From positions 1 through 13,091 of the forward strand of contig JAPKMW010000174.1 of the NCBI GenBank assembly GCA_026645575.1: 13,091 bases of DNA. The letters run 5' to 3'. Source of the stretch: Caldilineaceae bacterium. GTDB lineage: Bacteria > Chloroflexota > Anaerolineae > Caldilineales > Caldilineaceae. Shown one piece after another: positions 6,816 to 13,091 of the stretch (position 1 is the stretch's first letter; each line of letters starts with the position of its first letter). The notes beneath the pieces are model-generated. The model searched no databases. It worked only from the letters and a program-made list of their open reading frames with translations, and was not told the DNA's origin. The position numbers and the translations under genes are program-made.

Positions 6816-7520
6816 ATGTCATCAAGTGATCTAAAACATGTTGTACCGTGGCCCCCGGTCGCCACTCTCCACAATGTCGAATGGCATCGTTCGGATACGG
6901 TAGCTTTGTTAACGGCTTTCCAACAGCGCACCGGCCTGGAAAAAGCCGAAGCCTTTTCCGCCCTCTATAACCGCTACTGTCACCCCATCTGGGACTACAT
7001 CTATCGTCAAGTCGATGGCGCTGAAGCTGAAGCCAAGGATATCTTTGGGCAAGTCTGGTTGCTCGCCTTAGAAGAACTGGACAGCTTTCGCTATCGGCCC
7101 GACAGCGCCGCCGATGATCCCTTGCGCTCCTGGCTCTTTCGCTGCGCCGCCAATCGCATCAAACAATACCATCGCGAAAAACGCACACAGACGCCGCTGG
7201 AACTGGTCGAAGGCTTTCTCTGGGCGCGCCTGAGTGGGGAAGACACCACCCTGTACGAGCTTTTTGCGCCGGCGGTCAAGCATAAGGCCAGTGATCTCCT
7301 CTATGCGGCTACCCAAAACCTGTCGCCGGAACAGAAGGTGATCCTACGTTTGCGTTATAACAGTAACCTCTCCTTTGCCGAAATCGGCGCCTATCTGGAC
7401 AAAAGTGAAGGGTCGGTGAAGGTGCAACATCATCGCTTGCTCAAAAAGTTGCGTAGCTGGCTGGAGCAGGCCGAGCATGGTCATCAACCGGTCGGTGATG
7501 ACTTGTGGAACGATGAGTGA
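6816..7520 (+). CDS. ECF-type RNA polymerase sigma factor
   Basis: 234 residues with the two-domain layout of extracytoplasmic-function sigma factors. Sigma-70 region 2 lies at about 45-122 (FSALYNRYCHPIWDYIYRQ, AKDIFGQVWLLAL, LRSWLFRCAANRIKQYHRE). A spacer follows, then region 4 at about 168-213 (LSPEQKVILRLRYNSNLSFAEIGAYL, EGSVKVQHHRLLKKL), a helix-turn-helix that reads the -35 element. It would direct RNA polymerase to a small set of promoters. The N-terminus (1-40) is longer than usual and not recognised. The ribosome site before ATG 6816 is weak (GAG in AGCGTGAGCT). It is 6 bases from the next gene, a membrane HTH protein that occupies the place of an anti-sigma factor. Both sit between dppF and the binding-protein gene, so they may control the transporter (inference). 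Confidence 0.88.
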   Translation: MSSSDLKHVVPWPPVATLHNVEWHRSDTVALLTAFQQRTGLEKAEAFSALYNRYCHPIWDYIYRQVDGAEAEAKDIFGQVWLLALEELDSFRYRPDSAADDPLRSWLFRCAANRIKQYHREKRTQTPLELVEGFLWARLSGEDTTLYELFAPAVKHKASDLLYAATQNLSPEQKVILRLRYNSNLSFAEIGAYLDKSEGSVKVQHHRLLKKLRSWLEQAEHGHQPVGDDLWNDE

Positions 7521-7526
7521 GGCATC

Positions 7527-8369
7527 ATGCAGAAGAACCATCAAGCTGACAAGCAATTCCTGAAAGAGGTGGGCGTTTTGTTGGCGGCGCGCGCCGGTCA
7601 AGGGCGGATTGCGTCGCCGTCCAGTCTAAGCCATTTGGCTGAACATATTGCCAGCGCCCGTCGCCATCAAAAGTTGACCCGCGCGGCGCTGGCGCTAAAA
7701 ATGGGGGTCAGCGAAGCGGAAATCTATGCCTTGGAACAAGGGCTGTTGCCGTATACGGAGCTGGATCTACGCTTTCTTGGCAAGTTGGCGGTCGCCCTAC
7801 ATGAAGATCTGGCAACGTTGCTGCTGCTCTTGGGGCGGCCGACATTGGTGCAGGCGCTACAGCCGCCCAAAGCGCACTGCACAGAGGATTACACAACAGC
7901 GTCAAAACAACGTGGCAACCGGTTGGCCCGCCGCCAGTGGGCAAATGCTTTGTACAATGGTTGCCTAAATTTGATCGATTCTTTGCGACAAGGTAGACTA
8001 TCATCTTACAGTAGAGTCAACTATCAATTGTACCCAATCGCGGCTGTTTTACTCTGCATCTTCCTTATCGGGGTGAGCACTTACAGTCTAGCCGGCCGCT
8101 TTGGCGCACAATCAGCTATGCAAGCGAGCATACCTAAATCAGTACAAGCTGATGATCTAGGCACTGTGCAATACCAACGCGCTATAGATCAGTCAACAGC
8201 CCGATCCCCCCAACGGTTGTATCAACCGGTTGAAGCAATGACGGAACCCGTTACAGTTTCTATTGGTGGGCCTGCCCCCGATACTGCATTGATGGTAGAT
8301 CATGTTGCTTCTGAAACGCAACAATGTGTTGTACTAGCTGGCGGCCGTCCTGCTATATGTCGAGTCTAG
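7527..8369 (+). CDS. Membrane-anchored helix-turn-helix protein, possible regulator of the adjacent sigma factor
   Basis: 280 residues. Residues about 36-100 look like an XRE/Cro-type helix-turn-helix (LAEHIASARRHQKLTRAALA, MGVSEAEIYALEQG, LDLRFLGKLAVAL). A basic linker leads to one membrane helix at about 169-188. About 90 residues outside follow, polar and unrecognised, ending with two cysteines 11 residues apart (C267, C278). The layout, cytoplasmic DNA- or protein-binding part plus helix plus outside tail, recalls RodZ-like proteins and membrane anti-sigma factors, but no anti-sigma (zinc ZAS) motif was seen. The start ATG 7527 has GTGAGG just upstream and lies 6 bases after the sigma stop, so the two are almost certainly co-transcribed. 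Proposed role: sensing an outside signal and controlling the sigma factor (inference). Confidence 0.75.
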   Translation: MQKNHQADKQFLKEVGVLLAARAGQGRIASPSSLSHLAEHIASARRHQKLTRAALALKMGVSEAEIYALEQGLLPYTELDLRFLGKLAVALHEDLATLLLLLGRPTLVQALQPPKAHCTEDYTTASKQRGNRLARRQWANALYNGCLNLIDSLRQGRLSSYSRVNYQLYPIAAVLLCIFLIGVSTYSLAGRFGAQSAMQASIPKSVQADDLGTVQYQRAIDQSTARSPQRLYQPVEAMTEPVTVSIGGPAPDTALMVDHVASETQQCVVLAGGRPAICRV

Positions 8370-8430
8370 TGGTTAGCTGCAACTAGCAGGCTGGAATGGC
8401 TCTTTACGTTTGTGATACACCAGACGATTT

Positions 8431-8462
8431 TGTCGCCAAGCTGTTGTCAAAGGATGGCGACA
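8431..8462. promoter_or_regulatory. Perfect 8-base inverted repeat upstream of the binding-protein gene
   Basis: TGTCGCCA (8431-8438) and TGGCGACA (8455-8462) are exact complements with a 16-base loop, about 115-150 bases before the lipoprotein start. It could be an operator, a hairpin closing the HTH gene transcript, or a repeat. No T-tract follows, so it is not called a terminator. Confidence 0.35.
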
Positions 8463-8487
8463 GATCTCTGGAGCGGTCTTACCCATG

Positions 8488-8525
8488 TTTTTGTAGGGCA
8501 AGATCTATTTTACCCTTACAAAAAA
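8488..8525. repeat. A/T-flanked inverted repeat before the binding-protein gene
   Basis: TTTTTGTAGGG (8488-8498) pairs with CCCTTACAAAAA (8513-8524) with a single bulged base, around the loop CAAGATCTATTTTA. It resembles a bidirectional terminator in outline, but the T-run is on the upstream arm. It lies about 50 bases ahead of ATG 8578. Confidence 0.45.
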
Positions 8526-8577
8526 TATGCGAGTCCTACGTTTTCAAATTCAACGTTTAATCAAAGGAGTAGCTTAC

Positions 8578-10464
8578 ATGAAAACTAGAAGTTTTTCGCT
8601 GTTAGCCATCCTGGTGGTCGCAGCCATGCTTTTTAGCGCCTGCACCCCGCCAGGTGGCGCTGTACCCGGCGCTGTGCCGCAAACTGAAGATAGCGGCGCC
8701 GCGGCTGGGGATGATCTGAGCCAACCGCACCCGGCGCTCAGTGATGTGCGCGTGCGCCAGGCCATCGCGCATTGTATCGACCGCGACGCGCTCATCTCGT
8801 CGGTCTATACTTATGTGCCGGATGATGTCAAGGCCAGCCTGCGCATGGACAGCTTCCTGCCCAAGACCCACTGGGCCTATGGTGGTCCTTACCAGGATTA
8901 TGAGTACAATGTCGAAGGCGCCGGCGCTCTGCTAGATGAAGCCGGCTGGACTTTGCAAGAAGGCAGTAACTACCGTGTTAATGCTAATGGCGACACGCTG
9001 GAACTGACGCTAACCACCACCAATGCCCAATTCCGCCAGACCTGGGCGGCTGTCGTGGAGCAACAACTGGCAGCCTGCGGTATCCTGGCGATTCGCCAAC
9101 ATACCCCAGCCTCCTGGTGGTTTGGTGACACCACCGGCCTTGCTCGCCGTGACTTTGAATTGGGCGCCTTCGCTTGGGTCGGTCAAGCTGATCCGGGTGG
9201 TCGCACACTCTATGCCTGTAACCAAATCCCAACCCCAGGCAACAATTGGGAAGGGCAGAATGGTATGGGCTGGTGTAATGAAGCGGCCAGCAATGCCATT
9301 GTGCTTGCCAACAACACCCTCAACCGTGAAGAACGCATTGCCGCCTACAATACGGTGCAGACCGAATTTGCCAAGGATATGGTCTCTTTACCCCTCTTCC
9401 AACGCGCTGAAGCCGAAGCGTGGAGCCTGAACTTGGAAGGGATCGTTGTTGATCCGACCGAGTATGGCACGGCCAGCGCCGCCAATTGGACATTGGCTGA
9501 TGGCGGTGACACAATTGTGTTGGGCTTCTCACAGGAACCGGCTTCCATGTTCAGCCTAGTGGAAAGCGCTGCTGTACAACGGCAGATTGCCCAAATGGGG
9601 GTTGGTGTTATTAACACCACCTATAGCTACGACTTCCAACCTTTGCTGCAAGAACCATTGAGTACCCTGGAAAATGAGCTGGCCACTAATGAATTGGTGA
9701 CGGTCAAGGCCGGCGACATGGTTTACAACGAAGCCGGCGAACCGGAAACGCTGGCCCAAGGCACCAAAGTCTTGGTTGATGGCGCAAGTGTCGAGTATGA
9801 TGGAACAAGCGAATTGCAATTACCGCAATTGGTTGTCACCTACAAGCTCAATCCCTATACCTGGAGCGATGGCACGGCTGGTTCCGCAGCTGACCTAGAG
9901 CTGGCTCGTCAGATCGAATGCGACAAGGAATCGGGTGCAACATCCTTCATTACCTGTGATGCTATGCTTGACGTGACTTATTCGGATAGCGAACTGGCGA
10001 TGACGGTTACCTATGTCCCGGGTTATCAAAGCCCGACCTATTTCCTTTTCCCCTTCACCGATATCTATCCAAGTCACCTGGTTTTGAGCGATGGTCGCAA
10101 CCTGCGTGATGTGCCGGCGGCGGAATGGGCCACCCTGCCCGAAATTGCCGAAATGCCATTGAGCTATGGCCCCTTTATGATTACCGAATGGCAAAAGGGC
10201 CAAAGCCTGACCTTGACCGCCAACCCGCACTATGCTGCCGGTACGGGTGTCCAGGAGATCATCGTCCTCTTCATCCCAGACACCAATCAGACCGTTGCTC
10301 AGTTGCTGGCTGGTGATGTGGACTATGTGGAAAAGGCGACGCTGGCCGGTGGCGCTGAAGTGCAACTGGTCGCCGATGCTGCTGCCCAGGGCAATATCAA
10401 TTTTGAGATCATTGCCAGCCCCACCTGGGAACATATTGATATGAATATGTTTGTCAAGCAATAA
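8578..10464 (+). CDS. Family 5 solute-binding lipoprotein, apparently circularly permuted
   Basis: Captures the substrate outside the membrane and delivers it to DppB/DppC. ATG 8578 is chosen over ATG 8527 because AAAGGAG (8563-8569) sits 8 bases upstream and the signal peptide begins here; length 628. Residues 1-21 are a lipoprotein signal, lipid-anchored at C22 (LFSAC), with a Gly/Pro/Ala linker to about 50. Residues 51-308 match the part normally C-terminal in SBP_bac_5 proteins: HPALSDVRVRQAIAHCIDRD, YNVEGAGALLDEAGW, VVEQQLAACGI, ERIAAYNTVQTEFAKD, LPLFQRAEAEAW, and the usual near-terminal NWTL. Residues 309-628 match the part normally N-terminal: GDTIVLGFSQEPASMF, LNPYTWSDGT.GSAAD, SYGPFMITEWQKGQ, LTANPHYAAG, QLLAGDVDYV, then WEHIDMNMF and stop. 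The break is where the two parts normally join. All family landmarks seem present, so it should fold and work. Which solute it binds is unknown. Confidence 0.9.
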   Translation: MKTRSFSLLAILVVAAMLFSACTPPGGAVPGAVPQTEDSGAAAGDDLSQPHPALSDVRVRQAIAHCIDRDALISSVYTYVPDDVKASLRMDSFLPKTHWAYGGPYQDYEYNVEGAGALLDEAGWTLQEGSNYRVNANGDTLELTLTTTNAQFRQTWAAVVEQQLAACGILAIRQHTPASWWFGDTTGLARRDFELGAFAWVGQADPGGRTLYACNQIPTPGNNWEGQNGMGWCNEAASNAIVLANNTLNREERIAAYNTVQTEFAKDMVSLPLFQRAEAEAWSLNLEGIVVDPTEYGTASAANWTLADGGDTIVLGFSQEPASMFSLVESAAVQRQIAQMGVGVINTTYSYDFQPLLQEPLSTLENELATNELVTVKAGDMVYNEAGEPETLAQGTKVLVDGASVEYDGTSELQLPQLVVTYKLNPYTWSDGTAGSAADLELARQIECDKESGATSFITCDAMLDVTYSDSELAMTVTYVPGYQSPTYFLFPFTDIYPSHLVLSDGRNLRDVPAAEWATLPEIAEMPLSYGPFMITEWQKGQSLTLTANPHYAAGTGVQEIIVLFIPDTNQTVAQLLAGDVDYVEKATLAGGAEVQLVADAAAQGNINFEIIASPTWEHIDMNMFVKQ

Positions 10465-10498
10465 GTTGACAAGCATGAAGTTAGACTGAAGTAAGAGG

Positions 10499-10560
10499 AG
10501 AGATTGGGAGATTAGGAGATTGAGAGATTTTCTACTCAATCTCCTAATCTCCCAATCTCT
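10499..10560. repeat. Perfect 26-base-arm inverted repeat of 8-base words
   Basis: Arms 10499-10524 and 10535-10560 are perfectly complementary with a 10-base loop. The left arm is four tandem 8-base words of the form AGATTNNN (AGATTGGG, AGATTAGG, AGATTGAG, AGATTTTC). It lies between the binding-protein stop (10464) and the dppB ribosome site (10573-10577). In RNA it would be a strong stem that could cut transcription or protect the upstream message, fitting the higher need for binding protein than permease. Confidence 0.8.
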
Positions 10561-10583
10561 TACTCTCTACCCAAGGAACGCCT

Positions 10584-11765
10584 ATGACCGCCTACCTGAT
10601 TCGACGTTTATTTCAAATGGCCTTTGTGACGCTTTTGGTGGCAATTGTCACCTATTTTCTCTTTAGCATTGCACCCGGTGGCCCACTCACGGGCTTGAGC
10701 CAGACTCAACAACGATTGACCGCCGAAGATCGGGCGCGGATTCGCGCTCAGTATGAACTGGATCTCTATTGGCCGGTACGCTTCTCCCGCTGGTTGATTG
10801 GTCTACCCAATGGCCCATTGATCATTGGCGGTCAAGAGTATTTTGCCAATGTGCCGGTCGGCTGTTACCTCCTAAACGAGTCGACCAATGTTTGTGAAGA
10901 TTACGTCTATATGGCGGAAATCCCTGAAATTCACCCGGCAGTGCGTAGTAGTCGCGGCATTTTACGGGGCGATTTTGGGCGTTCAACCACCGTTCGCATT
11001 GGTCAGCCGGTCTTCGACGAACTTATGTCTCGCTTGCCGGCGACGTTGGAACTGGGTATTGGCTCTTTGTTGCTCTCCTTGTTGATTGGGGTGCCGATTG
11101 GCATTATCGGCGCGGTGCGCCAATATTCGCGCTTTGATTATTTTGTCACCAGTCTCTCCTTTATTGGCTCAGCCATGCCGGTCTTCTTCTTTGGTATTCT
11201 GCTGATCCTCATTTTTTCGGTAATGCCGGTCTTTTTGGCTGATCAATATCCGTGGATTCCGCGGTTGCCGTCCGGCTCACGCGAGGCTGTGCGCGATTAT
11301 GCCATTGCTTCCTGGCTGCCCAACGTGGAAGCCGGCAGCTTTACGGATCGGACGCTGCGTCTGCTGATGCCACTCTTTGTCCTCACCTTTTTTAACACTG
11401 CCCTGTGGAGTCGCTTTGTGCGTTCCTCTATGTTGGAAGTGTTGCGCCAGGATTATGTGCGCACGGCACGCGCCAAGGGATTGATTGAACGCATCGTGAT
11501 CATGAAACATGCCCTGCGCAATGCGTTGATTCCCTTTGTCACCATTCTGGTGTTGAGCCTGCCCGGCATCTTTGGCGGCGCCATCATCACGGAGACAATT
11601 TTCGCCTGGCCGGGGATGGGCCGCCTCTACTGGGATGCGTTGACGCGTAGCGATTACCCGATTGCGTTGGCCTTTATTTTTATCACCGGCGTCTTGACGG
11701 TCATTGCCACCCTATTGGGTGACATCTTATATACAATTGTTGATCCAAGAATTAAATTCTCATAA
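10584..11765 (+). CDS. dppB: Peptide-type ABC importer permease (DppB/OppB family)
   Basis: One of the two channel subunits of the importer. 393 residues, longer than the usual 300-340. The first membrane helix lies at about 8-30 (FQMAFVTLLVAIVTYFLFSI), followed by the APGGP motif of the family. The extra length is a periplasmic stretch of about 100 residues before DFGRSTTVRIGQPVFDEL, with C94 and C104 that could form a disulfide. Further helices follow from RLPATLELG onward (about 155 to the end). The EAA loop that docks the ATPases is DYVRTARAKG...HALRNALIP, and the C-terminus is the typical GDILYTIVDPRIKFS. ATG 10584 has AAGGA at 10573-10577. It lies 119 bases after the binding-protein gene, with the 10499-10560 hairpin between. 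Confidence 0.95.
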   Translation: MTAYLIRRLFQMAFVTLLVAIVTYFLFSIAPGGPLTGLSQTQQRLTAEDRARIRAQYELDLYWPVRFSRWLIGLPNGPLIIGGQEYFANVPVGCYLLNESTNVCEDYVYMAEIPEIHPAVRSSRGILRGDFGRSTTVRIGQPVFDELMSRLPATLELGIGSLLLSLLIGVPIGIIGAVRQYSRFDYFVTSLSFIGSAMPVFFFGILLILIFSVMPVFLADQYPWIPRLPSGSREAVRDYAIASWLPNVEAGSFTDRTLRLLMPLFVLTFFNTALWSRFVRSSMLEVLRQDYVRTARAKGLIERIVIMKHALRNALIPFVTILVLSLPGIFGGAIITETIFAWPGMGRLYWDALTRSDYPIALAFIFITGVLTVIATLLGDILYTIVDPRIKFS

Positions 11766-11800
11766 ACCGTCTTGCAGGCGAGATAGTTATGATTTAGCAA

Positions 11801-11855
11801 GTAGTAAAGACTTTAGTCTTTTCCCAAGGCAGAAAAAGACTAAAGTCTTTACTAC
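11801..11855. repeat. Nested inverted repeat between dppB and dppC
   Basis: Perfect 22-base arms (11801-11822 and 11834-11855) surround an 11-base loop. Each arm carries its own small palindrome AAGACT-TT-AGTCTT, and the outer ends are GTAGTAAAG / CTTTACTAC. Repeats of this GTAGTAAAGACTTTAGTC style are, from memory, frequent in Chloroflexota and cyanobacterial genomes. It falls between two permease genes that must be co-expressed, so it is unlikely to be a full terminator. Confidence 0.85.
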
Positions 11856-11881
11856 AGTTTCTATAGAATGAAGGTACATTT

Positions 11882-12883
11882 ATGGCAACCGCAGCCGGTG
11901 CGCTGACCTCGACGAGAAAACCGGTGGTAACCAAACCGGAAAGTCAAATGCAAGTTGTCATGCGACGGTTTTTGCGCCATCGTATGGCTGTTGTGTCGCT
12001 TTTTATCATCGCCTTTTTGTTGCTGGTTTCACTTCTTGCCCCGGTCATTACCACCTTTCCGCGCGATTTGATTGATATTAGCAGCACCGAACGCCCCGCT
12101 CCGCCTGGCGTGGTGGACAACCAGGGGCGCACTCACTGGCTGGGTATTGACAATCTGGGGCGGGATCTTTTTACGCGCGTCCTCTATGCCGGTCGCATCT
12201 CCTTGGTAATCGCGATTGTTGTCACTTTGATCTCTGAAACGATTGGCGTCATTATTGGCGCACTCGCCGGTTATTACGGTGGCTGGGTGGATAATCTGGT
12301 CTCTCGTGTGATCGAATTCATGTTGGCGTTGCCACTCTTACCGATTCTGCTGATCCTTTCCAAGTTGACGCTCGATTATGGTGAGGTGATTCCGTTGCCG
12401 AGCTTTATCCGCAGTGGCATTAGCGCCATTCTCCTCACGCCGGAACGGGAGTCACAGCAGGTGGTGCTGTTGATGCTAATCCTGATTATCTTCGGTTGGT
12501 TAGGCTCGGCCCGCTTGATGCGCGGCATGGCGCTCTCGCTGCGTGGTCAGGATTTTGTCGAATCGTTGCGCGCCTTTGGCGCTTCCGATGTGCGCATTAT
12601 CTTCGGCCATATTATCACCAATGGCTTGGCGCCGATCTGGGTCAATGCCACGTTAAGCCTGGGTGGCGTCATCATCACTGAGGCGGCGCTCAGTTTCCTG
12701 GGTCTGGGCATCCAAGACCCAACGCCGACTTGGGGCAATATGTTGGCCCAATCGCAGAACTATATGTTCAAACACCCGTGGCTACCGTTGGTGCCAGGCA
12801 TTCCGCTGGTGCTGGTCTCGCTGGCCTTTAACTTTGTCGGCGATGGCTTGCGCGATGCGTTGGATCCGCGGTTGAAACGCTAA
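11882..12883 (+). CDS. dppC: Peptide-type ABC importer permease (DppC/OppC family)
   Basis: The second channel subunit, 333 residues. The N-terminal OppC_N segment has RRFLRHRMAVVSLFIIAFLL (first helix about 35-58). Then come HWLGIDNLGRDLFTRVLYAGRISL, the family signature before the membrane core, several more helices, the EAA loop (ESLRAFGASDVRIIFGHIITNGLAPIWV), the EAALSFLGLGIQDPTPTWG motif and the end GDGLRDALDPRLKR. An insert of about 40 residues at about 160-197 lengthens the external loop compared with the common 300-residue form. ATG 11882 has AAGG (11871-11874) 7 bases upstream. It closes the transporter set; the next 200 bases hold no gene. Confidence 0.95.
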   Translation: MATAAGALTSTRKPVVTKPESQMQVVMRRFLRHRMAVVSLFIIAFLLLVSLLAPVITTFPRDLIDISSTERPAPPGVVDNQGRTHWLGIDNLGRDLFTRVLYAGRISLVIAIVVTLISETIGVIIGALAGYYGGWVDNLVSRVIEFMLALPLLPILLILSKLTLDYGEVIPLPSFIRSGISAILLTPERESQQVVLLMLILIIFGWLGSARLMRGMALSLRGQDFVESLRAFGASDVRIIFGHIITNGLAPIWVNATLSLGGVIITEAALSFLGLGIQDPTPTWGNMLAQSQNYMFKHPWLPLVPGIPLVLVSLAFNFVGDGLRDALDPRLKR

Positions 12884-12903
12884 GTTACAAAACTATAGGG
12901 ACT

Positions 12904-12978
12904 CGTCCCGTAGGGACAGTTGAGTTTAGCGGAGGGGAATCTTCTCTATGGTCTAAACTCAGCCGTCCCTACGGGACG
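12904..12978. repeat. Inverted repeat with nested palindromes after dppC
   Basis: Arms 12904-12929 and 12953-12978 (26 bases) pair with two G-T-compatible mismatches around a 23-base loop. The outer part of each arm holds GTCCC-GTA-GGGAC, itself a hairpin. It begins 21 bases after the dppC stop and could end or protect the transporter message, though no T-tract follows. It shares layout but not sequence with the elements at 4159 and 11801. Confidence 0.8.
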
Positions 12979-13091
12979 AAATCATACCTTTACAGAAGCG
13001 CACCAATTTTTATATTATTTATTAGTAACTATTCAGGCATAGAACGACAACCTAATTGAAACAAAGAAACAACAAAAAACAAGTAAAAAAC
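12979..13091. other. AT-rich tail with no gene seen
   Basis: The last 113 bases contain no open frame of note. From about 13008 the sequence is strongly AT-rich, and from about 13057 it is an A-rich run of short words (AAAC, AAAG) to the window end. No promoter, RNA or coding signal could be supported. Confidence 0.5.

Noticed and set aside
6508..6834. 108-residue plus-strand open frame before the sigma gene
   Set aside because: It crosses several hairpins, overlaps the sigma start and has no protein-like pattern or ribosome site.
8527..8577. Upstream ATG extending the binding protein by 17 residues
   Set aside because: It would put a basic stretch ahead of a normal lipoprotein signal, and the good ribosome site AAAGGAG fits ATG 8578.
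8578..10464. Binding-protein gene as a fusion of two broken paralogs or a frameshifted pseudogene
   Set aside because: The frame is open over 628 residues, and the two halves together give one complete, non-overlapping set of family landmarks, which fits permutation better than decay.
10499..10560. Rho-independent terminator after the binding-protein gene
   Set aside because: The stem is strong but not followed by a T-run, and dppB directly behind it has no clear promoter of its own, so partial attenuation is more likely than termination.

Overview
The window reads as a piece of a Chloroflexota chromosome, probably Anaerolineae or Caldilineae. This is inferred from a PknB-type kinase with a long Thr/Pro-rich extracellular stalk, a LysM lipid- or wall-associated surface protein, an oligopeptide/dipeptide-type ABC transporter with a large lipoprotein binding protein, and intergenic gaps full of long palindromes. 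No rRNA, tRNA, CRISPR array, transposase or phage gene was seen.

Left third, minus strand: a secreted LysM protein with tandem DUF4399 modules (893 down to the window edge, incomplete) and a transmembrane Ser/Thr kinase whose outside end is a formylglycine-generating-enzyme-like (FGE/sumf1) domain without the catalytic cysteines (3797-1134). A 580-base divergent region (3828-4407) holds candidate promoters for both directions and two large inverted repeats.

Right two thirds, plus strand: dppD-dppF (1-base overlap), then a structured 381-base gap, an ECF-type sigma factor gene and, 6 bases later, a membrane-anchored helix-turn-helix protein gene, then the solute-binding lipoprotein, dppB and dppC. 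Together dppD, dppF, the binding protein, dppB and dppC make one complete peptide-type (family 5) importer. The sigma/HTH pair sits inside the transporter locus and is a candidate for its regulation.

The most unusual item is the solute-binding protein. Its two halves are in the reverse of the family order: directly after the lipoprotein signal comes the half that is normally C-terminal, which runs without a linker into the half that is normally N-terminal, and the protein ends at the point where the first half normally begins. This looks like a natural circular permutation of a family 5 (SBP_bac_5) binding protein. The second notable theme is that every gap of more than about 100 bases carries inverted repeats, several built as palindromes within palindromes and of unrelated sequence.
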